From positions 62,001 to 126,000 of the forward strand of contig JALDYZ010000002.1 in the NCBI GenBank assembly GCA_030028905.1: a stretch of 64,000 nt of DNA, given 5' to 3'. The DNA comes from Ferirhizobium litorale. GTDB lineage: Bacteria; Pseudomonadota; Alphaproteobacteria; Rhizobiales; Rhizobiaceae. Shown in pieces: positions 57,391 through 64,000 of the stretch. The translations under genes were made by a program, and so were the position numbers. Under the pieces are notes generated by a model, which worked only from the letters and a program-made list of their open reading frames with translations, searched no databases and was not told the origin of the DNA. Within the stretch, counting starts at the first letter, position 1; the number at the start of each line of letters is the position of its first letter.

Positions 57391-58029
57391 TCAGAATTTG
57401 ACGCCGATACCGAGCTTGACGCTGTGCTCGTCATAGCCGCGGGACACCCTGCCGCTGTCGAGGTCGTAGCTCTTGCTCTGCATATCGGTGTAGCGGTACT
57501 CCGCACGCGCCGTGACGTTGTCGGTCACGAAGGTTTCGATGCCACCGCCAACGGTGTAACCGGCTGCGACCTTCTTGTCAGACGAGGTGGCGTCGGAAGC
57601 CTTGTCCTGCGCCACTGCAACACCTGCAGTACCATAGACCAGGACGGGGTTCAGGTCATAGCCGACGCGGCCGCGGACGGAGCCGTTGGCCCGCTGCTCG
57701 CTCTTGACGCCGTCGCGCGTTGCGTCGGCGCCGGAATAACCGAGGTCAGCTTCGCCGCCGTACACGATCTGGCCCTGCTGCCAGTTGTAGCCACCATAGG
57801 CTGCGCCGCCGAATGCCTTGGCATCATAGTCGCCGTGGCCCTGGAAACGGCCCATGTTGTAAGTCCCTGCGCCACCGATGTAGGCGCCCTGCCAGCCGGC
57901 GGGAGCGGATTCGATGACGTCGGCCACCGGAGCTTCCGGGATCTGGTCGATCGCATCCGCTGCCTGGGCGGCGGTGAAAGCCAGAACGGCGACGGAAGAG
58001 GCCATGAGGGTCTTGATGAGGGTATGCAT
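57391..58029 (-). CDS. Outer membrane beta-barrel protein (Omp25/RopB family)
   Basis: A 212-residue outer-membrane protein. After a Sec signal (MHTLIKTLMASSVAVLAFTA, cleavage after AQA) comes a Pro-rich linker (AIDQIPEAPVADVIESAPAG) and an eight-stranded barrel opening GWQGAYIGGAGTYN and closing with SVKLGIGVKF, whose terminal Phe is the BAM recognition signal. It matches the Omp25/Omp31/RopB surface protein group of Rhizobiales. A long AT-rich region with two dyads lies upstream, and a terminator follows, so it is monocistronic and probably strongly expressed. Confidence 0.9.
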   Translation of the reverse strand: MHTLIKTLMASSVAVLAFTAAQAADAIDQIPEAPVADVIESAPAGWQGAYIGGAGTYNMGRFQGHGDYDAKAFGGAAYGGYNWQQGQIVYGGEADLGYSGADATRDGVKSEQRANGSVRGRVGYDLNPVLVYGTAGVAVAQDKASDATSSDKKVAAGYTVGGGIETFVTDNVTARAEYRYTDMQSKSYDLDSGRVSRGYDEHSVKLGIGVKF

Positions 58030-58388
58030 GCTATTCTCCTTTACAGTCTCACGAGCTGCCACTCACAAAAAGACAGCAACGTAAGTCATTCCTAATATTC
58101 AACGCCCGGTTCGAGGGTGAAAATGGCGTTCAATTGAGGAAAAGGAAGAGCCGAATTGTGAAATTATTGTGGCGCACACATGTCATCAATTCGATGTTGC
58201 TATGCAGCAACAAAGACATTATTAACCTTACTAAAATCTTAACGAAAATATACGCTACTTAATAAAAATAGTTCTTATTAAATACTATAGTGAAAAATCG
58301 AACACCCGGGAATATCTCCCTATTCATATCGCGTCGATATACACTATATGCTTTCAAAAACGTTTCCCGGAATGGAAAAGGAAAGACT
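58030..58388. promoter_or_regulatory. AT-rich regulatory region with two perfect dyads
   Basis: This 359-bp divergent gap is far more AT-rich than the rest of the window. It contains TGTTGCT-ATGC-AGCAACA (58195-58212, perfect) and TTAATAA-AAATAGTTC-TTATTAA (58259-58281, perfect arms). TTAACC near 58213 and CTTAACG near 58238 are reminiscent of CtrA half-sites but not correctly spaced for one. It serves the outer membrane protein (minus) and probably the SDR (plus). Confidence 0.55.
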
Positions 58389-59156
58389 TTGGATCGCACG
58401 AGACTGAGGACGGCCCTGGTTACCGGCGCCGCCAGAAGAATAGGCCGCGCAATCGTCGAGGATCTGGCGCATCAAGGCTTTGCCGTAGCGATCCATGCCC
58501 ACGAATCCATTGAAGAAGCGGAAGCGCTGGCCCAGCACCTAAGAGCCGAAGGTGCGCGTGCCGTCGCCGTTCAGGCCGACCTTGCCGACGTCGCTGCCTG
58601 CGGCGGGTTGCTGAAGAAAACCACAGAAATGCTCGGACCGGTCGACCTCCTCGTCAACAATGCGTCGATCTTCAAGTATGATTCGGCTGAGGCCTTCGAA
58701 AACGCGATATGGGACGAGCATTTCGACGTCCATGTGCGCGCGCCGGCGATCCTGTCGGCGGCATTCGCGCGGCAATTGCCCGAGGATGTCCAGGGCCTGA
58801 TCGTCAACATCATCGACCAACGTGTGCTCAAGCCCAATCCCCGCTTCTTTTCCTACACGCTGTCGAAATCGGCACTGTGGACGGCCACGAAAACCATGGC
58901 GCAGGCACTCGCTCCACGCATCCGGGTCAACGCCATCGGCCCCGGCCCCACGGTCCCGAGTTCACGCCAGAGCATCGCGGACTTTCAAGCACAGGTCGAC
59001 AGGACTATCCTCAAGGTCGGGCCCCGGTTCGATGAATTCGGGCGCACCATCCGTTTTCTTTTTGACACGCCGTCGATCACCGGCCAGATGATCGCTCTCG
59101 ACGGCGGCCAGCACCTTGGCTGGCAAACGCCCGATATCATGGAGATCGTGGAATGA
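58389..59156 (+). CDS. Short-chain dehydrogenase, pteridine reductase/FolM-like
   Basis: A 255-residue SDR from TTG 58389. TTG was chosen because AAAGGAAAG lies just upstream at 58376-58385 and the conserved [11 protein letters not shown] follows within 20 residues; the frame remains open back to GTG 58290 through AT-rich leader DNA. The cofactor motif is TG-x3-R-x-G (TGAARRIG) as in PTR1 and FolM, not the TG-x3-G-x-G of classical SDRs. The catalytic Asp (NIIDQ) lies 13 residues before the Tyr of YTLSK, the PTR1 spacing. A dihydrofolate or dihydromonapterin reductase is therefore likely. Its stop overlaps uvrC (ATGA). Confidence 0.82.
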   Translation: MDRTRLRTALVTGAARRIGRAIVEDLAHQGFAVAIHAHESIEEAEALAQHLRAEGARAVAVQADLADVAACGGLLKKTTEMLGPVDLLVNNASIFKYDSAEAFENAIWDEHFDVHVRAPAILSAAFARQLPEDVQGLIVNIIDQRVLKPNPRFFSYTLSKSALWTATKTMAQALAPRIRVNAIGPGPTVPSSRQSIADFQAQVDRTILKVGPRFDEFGRTIRFLFDTPSITGQMIALDGGQHLGWQTPDIMEIVE

Positions 59157-61189
59157 ACGGGCAGAAGCTGCCGGATGGCGGCGTGCTCTATGACGGAAGC
59201 AAGGACGACGAGGACGAAGATGTCGTCGTCGACAGCGATGCGGCGCGCATTGCGGCCAAGATCGACTGGAGCGACGAATGGAAGAATGAAAGCGGCCTGA
59301 AGGGCGCCGATCTCATCGCCGAATTCGTGAAGCGACTGCCGAACAGTCCCGGGGTCTACCGGATGTTCAACGAGGCGGGCGACGTGCTCTATGTCGGCAA
59401 GGCGCGCAGCCTGAAGAAGCGCGTCGGCAACTACGCGATGGGCCGCGTCCACTCCAACCGTATCGCACAGATGGTGCGCCTGACGGCGAACATGGAATTC
59501 GTGACGACGCGCACCGAGACGGAAGCGCTGCTGCTGGAAGCGAATCTCATCAAGCGCTTGCGGCCACGCTTTAACGTGCTGCTGCGCGACGACAAGTCGT
59601 TTCCCTACATCCTCATCACCGGCGACCATCGCGCCCCGGCGATCTTCAAGCATCGCGGAGCGCGTTCGCGCAAGGGCGACTTCTTCGGGCCGTTCGCGTC
59701 GGCCAGCGCCGTCGGACGCACGATCAATTCGCTGCAGCGCGCCTTCCTGATCCGGACCTGCACGGACAGCGTGTTCGAAACCCGCACCCGCCCCTGCCTG
59801 CTCTACCAGATCAAGCGCTGTTCCGCCCCCTGTACCCATGAAATCAGCGACGCCGGCTATGCGGAACTGGTGCAGGAGGCCAAGGATTTCCTGTCCGGCA
59901 AGAGCCAGAAGGTGAAGGCGCACATGGCCGAGGCGATGGCCGACGCCGCCGAGAACCTGGATTTCGAACGCGCCGCGGTCTACCGAGACCGGCTGGCGGC
60001 GCTCAGCCACGTCCAGAGCCACCAGGGCATCAATCCGGCCGGCGTGGAGGAAGCGGATGTTTTCGCCATCCACCACGAAGGCGGCATCTCGTGCATCCAG
60101 GTGTTCTTCTTCCGCACCGGCCAGAACTGGGGCAACCGCGCCTATTTCCCCAAGGCCGATCCCGCTCTTTCCGGCGCCGAGGTCCTCAACGCCTTTCTCG
60201 CCCAGTTTTACGACGACAAGCCGGTGCCGCGGCAGGTTCTCTTGTCGCAGGAGATCGAGGAGCGCGAGTTGCTGGCTGCGGCGCTCAGCGAACGTTCCGG
60301 CCACAAGGTGTCGATTCTGGTGCCCCAGCGCGGCGAGAAGAAGGACCTCGTCGACCATGTGCTGGCCAATGCCCGAGAAGCGCACGGCCGCAAGCTCGCG
60401 GAGACCGCCTCGCAATCCCGGCTGCTACAGGGATTTGCCGAAACCTTCGCCCTGCCCTATGTGCCGCGCCGCATCGAGATCTACGACAATTCACACATCA
60501 TGGGCACCAACGCGGTCGGCGGCATGGTCGTCGCCGGACCGGAAGGATTCGTGAAGGGCCAGTACCGCAAGTTCAACATCAAATCGACCGACATCACCCC
60601 CGGCGACGACTTCGGGATGATGCGCGAGGTGATGACCCGCCGGTTCTCGCGTCTCCTGAAGGAGGAAGGGATTCCTGACCGAAGCCTTCCGCCGGAGGCC
60701 GCGGATGCGGCCGATATGCCCTTCCCCGCCTGGCCGGACGTGATCCTGATCGATGGCGGCCAGGGCCAGATGACGGCCGTGCGGGCCATTCTCGACGAGC
60801 TCGGCATCACCGACAGTGTCGTTGCCGTCGGCGTCGCCAAGGGCGTCGACCGCGATGCGGGACGCGAACGCTTCTTCCCGCCCGGCAGGGAGAGCTTCAC
60901 CCTGCCGCCACGCGATCCGGTGCTCTACTTCATCCAGCGCCTGCGCGACGAGGCGCACCGCTTTGCCATCGGCTCGCACCGCGCCCGCCGAAAGAAGGAG
61001 ATGGTCAAAAATCCGCTCGACGAAATTGCCGGCATCGGGCCGACGCGCAAGCGGGCACTGCTGCAGCATTTCGGCACTGCCAAGGCGGTGTCCCGCGCCG
61101 GGGTATCCGACCTCATGGCCGTCGAGGGCATTTCCGAAACCGTCGCGAAGCTCGTCTACGAGCATTTCCACGAGAACGCCGGGAAGTAG
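59153..61189 (+). CDS. uvrC: Excinuclease ABC subunit C
   Basis: A 678-residue UvrC, the dual-incision nuclease of nucleotide excision repair. A 50-residue acidic N-terminal extension ([20 protein letters not shown]) is typical of Rhizobiales. Next come the GIY-YIG domain ([20 protein letters not shown], about 65-95), a Cys cluster ([16 protein letters not shown]), the UVR domain (about 255-290), the RNase H-like domain ([20 protein letters not shown]) and tandem helix-hairpin-helix ([16 protein letters not shown]). It overlaps the SDR stop by four bases. Confidence 0.97.
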   Translation: MNGQKLPDGGVLYDGSKDDEDEDVVVDSDAARIAAKIDWSDEWKNESGLKGADLIAEFVKRLPNSPGVYRMFNEAGDVLYVGKARSLKKRVGNYAMGRVHSNRIAQMVRLTANMEFVTTRTETEALLLEANLIKRLRPRFNVLLRDDKSFPYILITGDHRAPAIFKHRGARSRKGDFFGPFASASAVGRTINSLQRAFLIRTCTDSVFETRTRPCLLYQIKRCSAPCTHEISDAGYAELVQEAKDFLSGKSQKVKAHMAEAMADAAENLDFERAAVYRDRLAALSHVQSHQGINPAGVEEADVFAIHHEGGISCIQVFFFRTGQNWGNRAYFPKADPALSGAEVLNAFLAQFYDDKPVPRQVLLSQEIEERELLAAALSERSGHKVSILVPQRGEKKDLVDHVLANAREAHGRKLAETASQSRLLQGFAETFALPYVPRRIEIYDNSHIMGTNAVGGMVVAGPEGFVKGQYRKFNIKSTDITPGDDFGMMREVMTRRFSRLLKEEGIPDRSLPPEAADAADMPFPAWPDVILIDGGQGQMTAVRAILDELGITDSVVAVGVAKGVDRDAGRERFFPPGRESFTLPPRDPVLYFIQRLRDEAHRFAIGSHRARRKKEMVKNPLDEIAGIGPTRKRALLQHFGTAKAVSRAGVSDLMAVEGISETVAKLVYEHFHENAGK

Positions 61190-61373
61190 CGATGCCGGCG
61201 TTTCGGCGTTTCGCCGCACTAACGCGAACCAGCAAAAACGTCCGGAAAAGTCGTCAGCGGACGCGCGCCCGCAGTCGGAATATTGCTGCAATTGCATACG
61301 AAAAACGAAATGCCGGTTGACGGCACCGCCGCAAAGTTCTCATTTACGAACAAAATGAAGAGAAACGGATTCC

Positions 61374-61961
61374 ATGGCTTCGCGCGCATACAGCTTACCC
61401 AATATTCTCACCTACGGCCGCATATTGGCGGTTCCGCTCATCGTCCTTTGTTTCTTTATCGAAGGTAAGCTGCAAAGTTCCGACTTTGCCCGCTGGGCGG
61501 CGCTGTGGATCTTCGTCATCGCCTCGATCACCGATTTCTTCGACGGCTATCTGGCGCGCATCTGGAACCAGACCTCGAATATCGGCCGCATGCTCGATCC
61601 GATCGCCGACAAGCTGCTGGTCGCGTCGATCCTGCTGCTGGTCGCCGCCGACGGCACCATCGCCGGCTGGTCGCTTTGGGCCGCGATCATCATCCTCTGC
61701 CGCGAGATCCTGGTTTCGGGCCTGCGCGAATACCTGGCAGAACTCAAGGTCAGCGTACCGGTGACGCGGATCGCCAAGTGGAAGACAACCGTGCAGATGG
61801 TGGCCATCGCCTTCCTGCTGGCCGGGCCCGCCGGCGAGAAGATCCTGCCCTACACCACCAACATCGGCATCGTGCTGTTGTGGATCGCAGCGCTTCTCAC
61901 GATGTATACTGGATATGATTACTTCCGCGCCGGCGTGAAGCATATCGTGGACAATGAGTGA
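61374..61961 (+). CDS. pgsA: CDP-diacylglycerol-glycerol-3-phosphate phosphatidyltransferase
   Basis: A 195-residue PgsA that makes phosphatidylglycerophosphate in the inner membrane. Signature: DFFDGYLARIWNQTSNIGRM followed by [29 protein letters not shown] at the start and CREILVSGLREYLAELKVSV after the motif match the family well. The stop overlaps the start region of moaD (TGATG). A 184-bp gap from uvrC may hold a promoter. Confidence 0.95.
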   Translation: MASRAYSLPNILTYGRILAVPLIVLCFFIEGKLQSSDFARWAALWIFVIASITDFFDGYLARIWNQTSNIGRMLDPIADKLLVASILLLVAADGTIAGWSLWAAIIILCREILVSGLREYLAELKVSVPVTRIAKWKTTVQMVAIAFLLAGPAGEKILPYTTNIGIVLLWIAALLTMYTGYDYFRAGVKHIVDNE

Positions 61962-62215
61962 TGACGCGACTCGTCTATTTTGCCTGGGTGCGTGAACGGA
62001 TCGGCAAGGCAGAGGAAGAAATTTCTCTGCCGCCGACAGTGGCGACGGTCGGCGATTTGTTGAATCATCTCAAGACGCTCGGCGAGGAATATGAAACGGC
62101 GCTTCAGTTTCCCGAAGCGATCCGCGTCGCGATCAACCAGGAACATGTCGATCATCTGGAACCCCTTGCCGGCGCGCGCGAGATAGGTATCTTTCCGCCG
62201 ATGACCGGGGGCTGA
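61961..62215 (+). CDS. moaD: Molybdopterin synthase small subunit
   Basis: An 84-residue ubiquitin-fold MoaD ending in the Gly-Gly (FPPMTGG) that is thiocarboxylated to deliver sulfur. TRLVYFAWVRERIGKAEE is the usual N-terminus. ATG 61961 follows an in-frame GTG at 61958; the ATG is taken. It is coupled to pgsA and followed four bases later by moaE. Confidence 0.95.
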   Translation: MTRLVYFAWVRERIGKAEEEISLPPTVATVGDLLNHLKTLGEEYETALQFPEAIRVAINQEHVDHLEPLAGAREIGIFPPMTGG

Positions 62216-62219
62216 ACCG

Positions 62220-62681
62220 ATGCCTTTGGCGCCCATCATCCGGGTGCATCCCGACGATTTCGATATCGTTGCGGAAACCGCGGCGCTAACGGCGGGAAGA
62301 ACCGATATCGGTGCAATCGTCTCGTTCACGGGTCTGTGCCGCAGCGAAAATGGACGGCTGAGCGCCCTCGAACTGGAACACTATCCCGGCATGGCGGAAG
62401 CCGAAATGACCCGCATCGGTACGCTCGCCATCGAACGCTTCGGCCTGCTCGGGCTGACCGCCATCCATCGCTACGGCAAGATCGCCCCCGGCGAGAACAT
62501 CGTCCTCGTCATCGCCGCCGCCCCGCACCGACAGGCCGCGTTCGACGGCGCCAATTTCGTGATGGATTTCCTGAAGACGTCCGCCCCCTTCTGGAAGAAG
62601 GAACATCACGGCGACGGCACGACCGGCGACTGGGTTGCCGCCAAGGATGCCGACGACAGCGCCCGCGACAAGTGGCGTTGA
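62220..62681 (+). CDS. moaE: Molybdopterin synthase large subunit
   Basis: A 153-residue MoaE. Motifs: GAIVSFTGLCRSENG, ALELEHYPGMAEAEM, AIHRYGKIAPGENIVLV and the active-site Lys region LKTSAPFWKKE. With MoaD it converts precursor Z to molybdopterin, needed by enzymes such as the oxidoreductase at 51891. It converges on the permease gene with an 11-base gap and no terminator. Confidence 0.96.
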   Translation: MPLAPIIRVHPDDFDIVAETAALTAGRTDIGAIVSFTGLCRSENGRLSALELEHYPGMAEAEMTRIGTLAIERFGLLGLTAIHRYGKIAPGENIVLVIAAAPHRQAAFDGANFVMDFLKTSAPFWKKEHHGDGTTGDWVAAKDADDSARDKWR

Positions 62682-62692
62682 ATTGGAACGGA

Positions 62693-63589
62693 TCAGGGGA
62701 CCGGCCGCTCGCGGCGGCTGACCACCAGAATGAAGACCAGCAGCGAAAAGATAACGAGATCGCGCCAGGCGATAGGGCCGTAGGCACCCCAGAGGGTCTC
62801 GGCAAATCCAAGTGAGGCCGCGCCGCCGGCCGACCGCAACGGATCGCCGTAGCCGCCGACCGCGGCGATCATCAGCACCTTCAGTCCGAACATCATTCCC
62901 GAGCCGAAGTCCATGTTGCCGTAGTAGGACGTGGCGAGCACGCCGCATATGCTGGCGATGAGGGCGGCGGCACCATAGGCGAGCACGAACACCCGCCCCG
63001 AATTCGCGCCGCAGAGTTCCGCCGCCAGAGGATCGTCGCACACCGCCCGCCAGGAGCGACCCCAGGTGCTTGTCGTAATGATCCTGTGTCCCAGTGTGAC
63101 GAGTGCGACCATCGCAACTGCATTGAGGATCTGGATCACCGTCAAAGTCACCCGGAACCCGCCGTCCACCCAGAATACGATCGGTTCGTTCAGGAACGGC
63201 GGCAGCCACAGGCTGCGCGAGCCCGACGCCATGCGCCCGACTTCCATCAGGACGATCACGACGCCCAGCGAGGCGACGATGACCGCATGGGGTGAGGCCC
63301 GCACCAGCGGCCGCACGACGGCACGGCCGAGAAAAAGGCCGGTACTTGCGGTGTAGGCGATGGCGACGCCCGCCCCGAAGGCAAGCGCCGCCGGCAGGAC
63401 CAGCCACAACCGGTTCCATCCCACGTCGACGAATAGAACGTAGATCTGTCCTGCAAAGACGAAGAAGGCGCCATAGGTGATGTCCGGCCGCCGGGTGACT
63501 CCGAACGCGATGGCATAGCCGAACGCAAGCGCCGCATAAAGGGCGGCGATCGGAACCGCGCTGAGCAACTGCTGCAGCAGATAGGCCAT
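62693..63589 (-). CDS. ABC transporter permease of the branched-chain amino acid (LivH) type
   Basis: A 298-residue permease with about eight membrane segments: QQLLSAVPIAALYAALAFGY, the LivH region ITYGAFFVFAGQIYVLFVDV, ANSGRVFVLAYGAAALIASI and the coupling loop and helix FGLKVLMIAAVGGYGDPLRS. LivH normally works with LivM, LivG, LivF and a binding protein; none of these flank it here, so it is an isolated gene, divergent from the ABATE gene at 63655. Substrate is therefore unknown, and a system elsewhere or a different role is possible. Confidence 0.85.
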   Translation of the reverse strand: MAYLLQQLLSAVPIAALYAALAFGYAIAFGVTRRPDITYGAFFVFAGQIYVLFVDVGWNRLWLVLPAALAFGAGVAIAYTASTGLFLGRAVVRPLVRASPHAVIVASLGVVIVLMEVGRMASGSRSLWLPPFLNEPIVFWVDGGFRVTLTVIQILNAVAMVALVTLGHRIITTSTWGRSWRAVCDDPLAAELCGANSGRVFVLAYGAAALIASICGVLATSYYGNMDFGSGMMFGLKVLMIAAVGGYGDPLRSAGGAASLGFAETLWGAYGPIAWRDLVIFSLLVFILVVSRRERPVP

Positions 63590-63654
63590 TTGTCAGTACT
63601 CCCGGATGCCACAACAATAACTATCAAAATGTTTTTTACCAGTTATAATTCACC

Positions 63655-64000
63655 ATGACCTTTGCCTGGACCCCTCACCGTTTTGCCGGCGGCGCGCTGG
63701 CTCTCGACGTCGCCAACAGCGTTATCCTGCGTTCCGATCCGGTGCGCCGGACCGACCGCTTCGCGCAGCCGTCGCAGATCGACCGCTTCGCGGCGGCCGC
63801 GGCCGAATTGTCCGCGGAACGCACCCACTTCGACGGCCTGGCCCCGGTGCCGGCCAAGGACCGGCCGGCCTTCCTGGCCCTTCGCGAGGCAATCGACGGC
63901 TATTTCCGAGCCCGGGTTTCGGGTGATGCGACCAACGACGGATTGGCGGACCTGCTGGAGGCGATCGCCACCATCCTGCGACATTCGGGCTCCAATGCGT
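63655..64000 (+). CDS. CGNR zinc-finger/ABATE-domain protein, 5' part
   Basis: The window ends 115 codons into this gene. The visible part, RFAGGALALDVANSVILR at the N-terminus followed by a helical ABATE-type region (RFAQPSQIDRFAAAAAEL), matches the N-terminal half of the ABATE/CGNR family, putative stress-related transcription regulators whose C-terminal zinc finger would lie beyond the right edge. ATG 63655 follows an AT-rich patch likely to be its promoter. It is divergent from the permease gene. Confidence 0.75.
   Translation, partial: MTFAWTPHRFAGGALALDVANSVILRSDPVRRTDRFAQPSQIDRFAAAAAELSAERTHFDGLAPVPAKDRPAFLALREAIDGYFRARVSGDATNDGLADLLEAIATILRHSGSNA

Noticed and set aside
58985-60415. 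476-residue minus-strand frame
   Set aside because: Antisense of uvrC and the SDR gene.

Overview
The window is a stretch of ordinary, gene-dense, GC-rich chromosome from an alphaproteobacterium of the order Rhizobiales, most likely Rhizobiaceae (Sinorhizobium/Ensifer, Rhizobium, Agrobacterium, Shinella or a relative). This rests on protein content and gene order: a cytochrome bc1 chaperone, DUF177, plsX, fabH, ihfA, merR cluster; ribH-nusB; glyA-nrdR-ribD-ribE; the LdtR/LdtP pair; a Mg-type HemB; HdaA-ppk-ppx divergent from purMN; uvrC-pgsA-moaD-moaE; and a RopB/Omp25-type outer membrane protein. I ran no database search. Names come from motifs and family knowledge.

Layout. 1-5736: a surface-polysaccharide export and assembly locus (Wzz/GumC-type co-polymerase cut by the left edge, a divergent short OPX lipoprotein, a GT4 glycosyltransferase, a polyprenyl-phosphate hexose-1-phosphate transferase and a Wzy/ligase-like membrane protein), resembling the rhizobial unipolar-polysaccharide type. 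5768-8460: small genes and RNA: an HTH protein, a candidate C-rich-loop sRNA on the minus strand, a 45-residue lipoprotein, tRNA-Pro(GGG) and two tandem paralogous secreted 114-residue proteins of unknown function. 8481-12847: lipid synthesis and IHF block. 13135-24529: BamE, H+-pyrophosphatase, an MFS protein, riboflavin synthesis, nusB, nrdR, glyA and a Tat-dependent L,D-transpeptidase. 24815-29414: LdtR, a small membrane protein, hemB, an RDD protein, the Bpt N-end-rule transferase and a DMT exporter. 29508-36962: parC, a secreted 400-residue protein, a SulP transporter and aspS. 37185-42276: MFS, multicopper oxidase, RNase D and a membrane class III nucleotide cyclase. 42300-48543: polyphosphate genes ppx and ppk, HdaA, a PerM protein and a CDP-alcohol phosphatidyltransferase, divergent from purM-purN. 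50648-54014: a vapBC module and a molybdopterin oxidoreductase/Nudix pair. 54099-58029: RlmJ, a secreted Cys-rich protein, RNase T2, a GST, a small secreted protein and the outer membrane protein. 58389-64000: a pteridine-reductase-like SDR, uvrC, pgsA, moaDE, an isolated LivH-type permease and the start of an ABATE/CGNR regulator.

Most genes are housekeeping, and I see no phage, insertion sequence, CRISPR array or clear genomic island. The least explained material is the candidate sRNA, the duplicated small secreted proteins beside the tRNA, the secreted protein joined to RNase T2, the cyclase lacking its usual substrate Lys, and the AT-rich, dyad-rich region upstream of the outer membrane protein. 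I found no convincing evidence of a wholly new multi-gene system.
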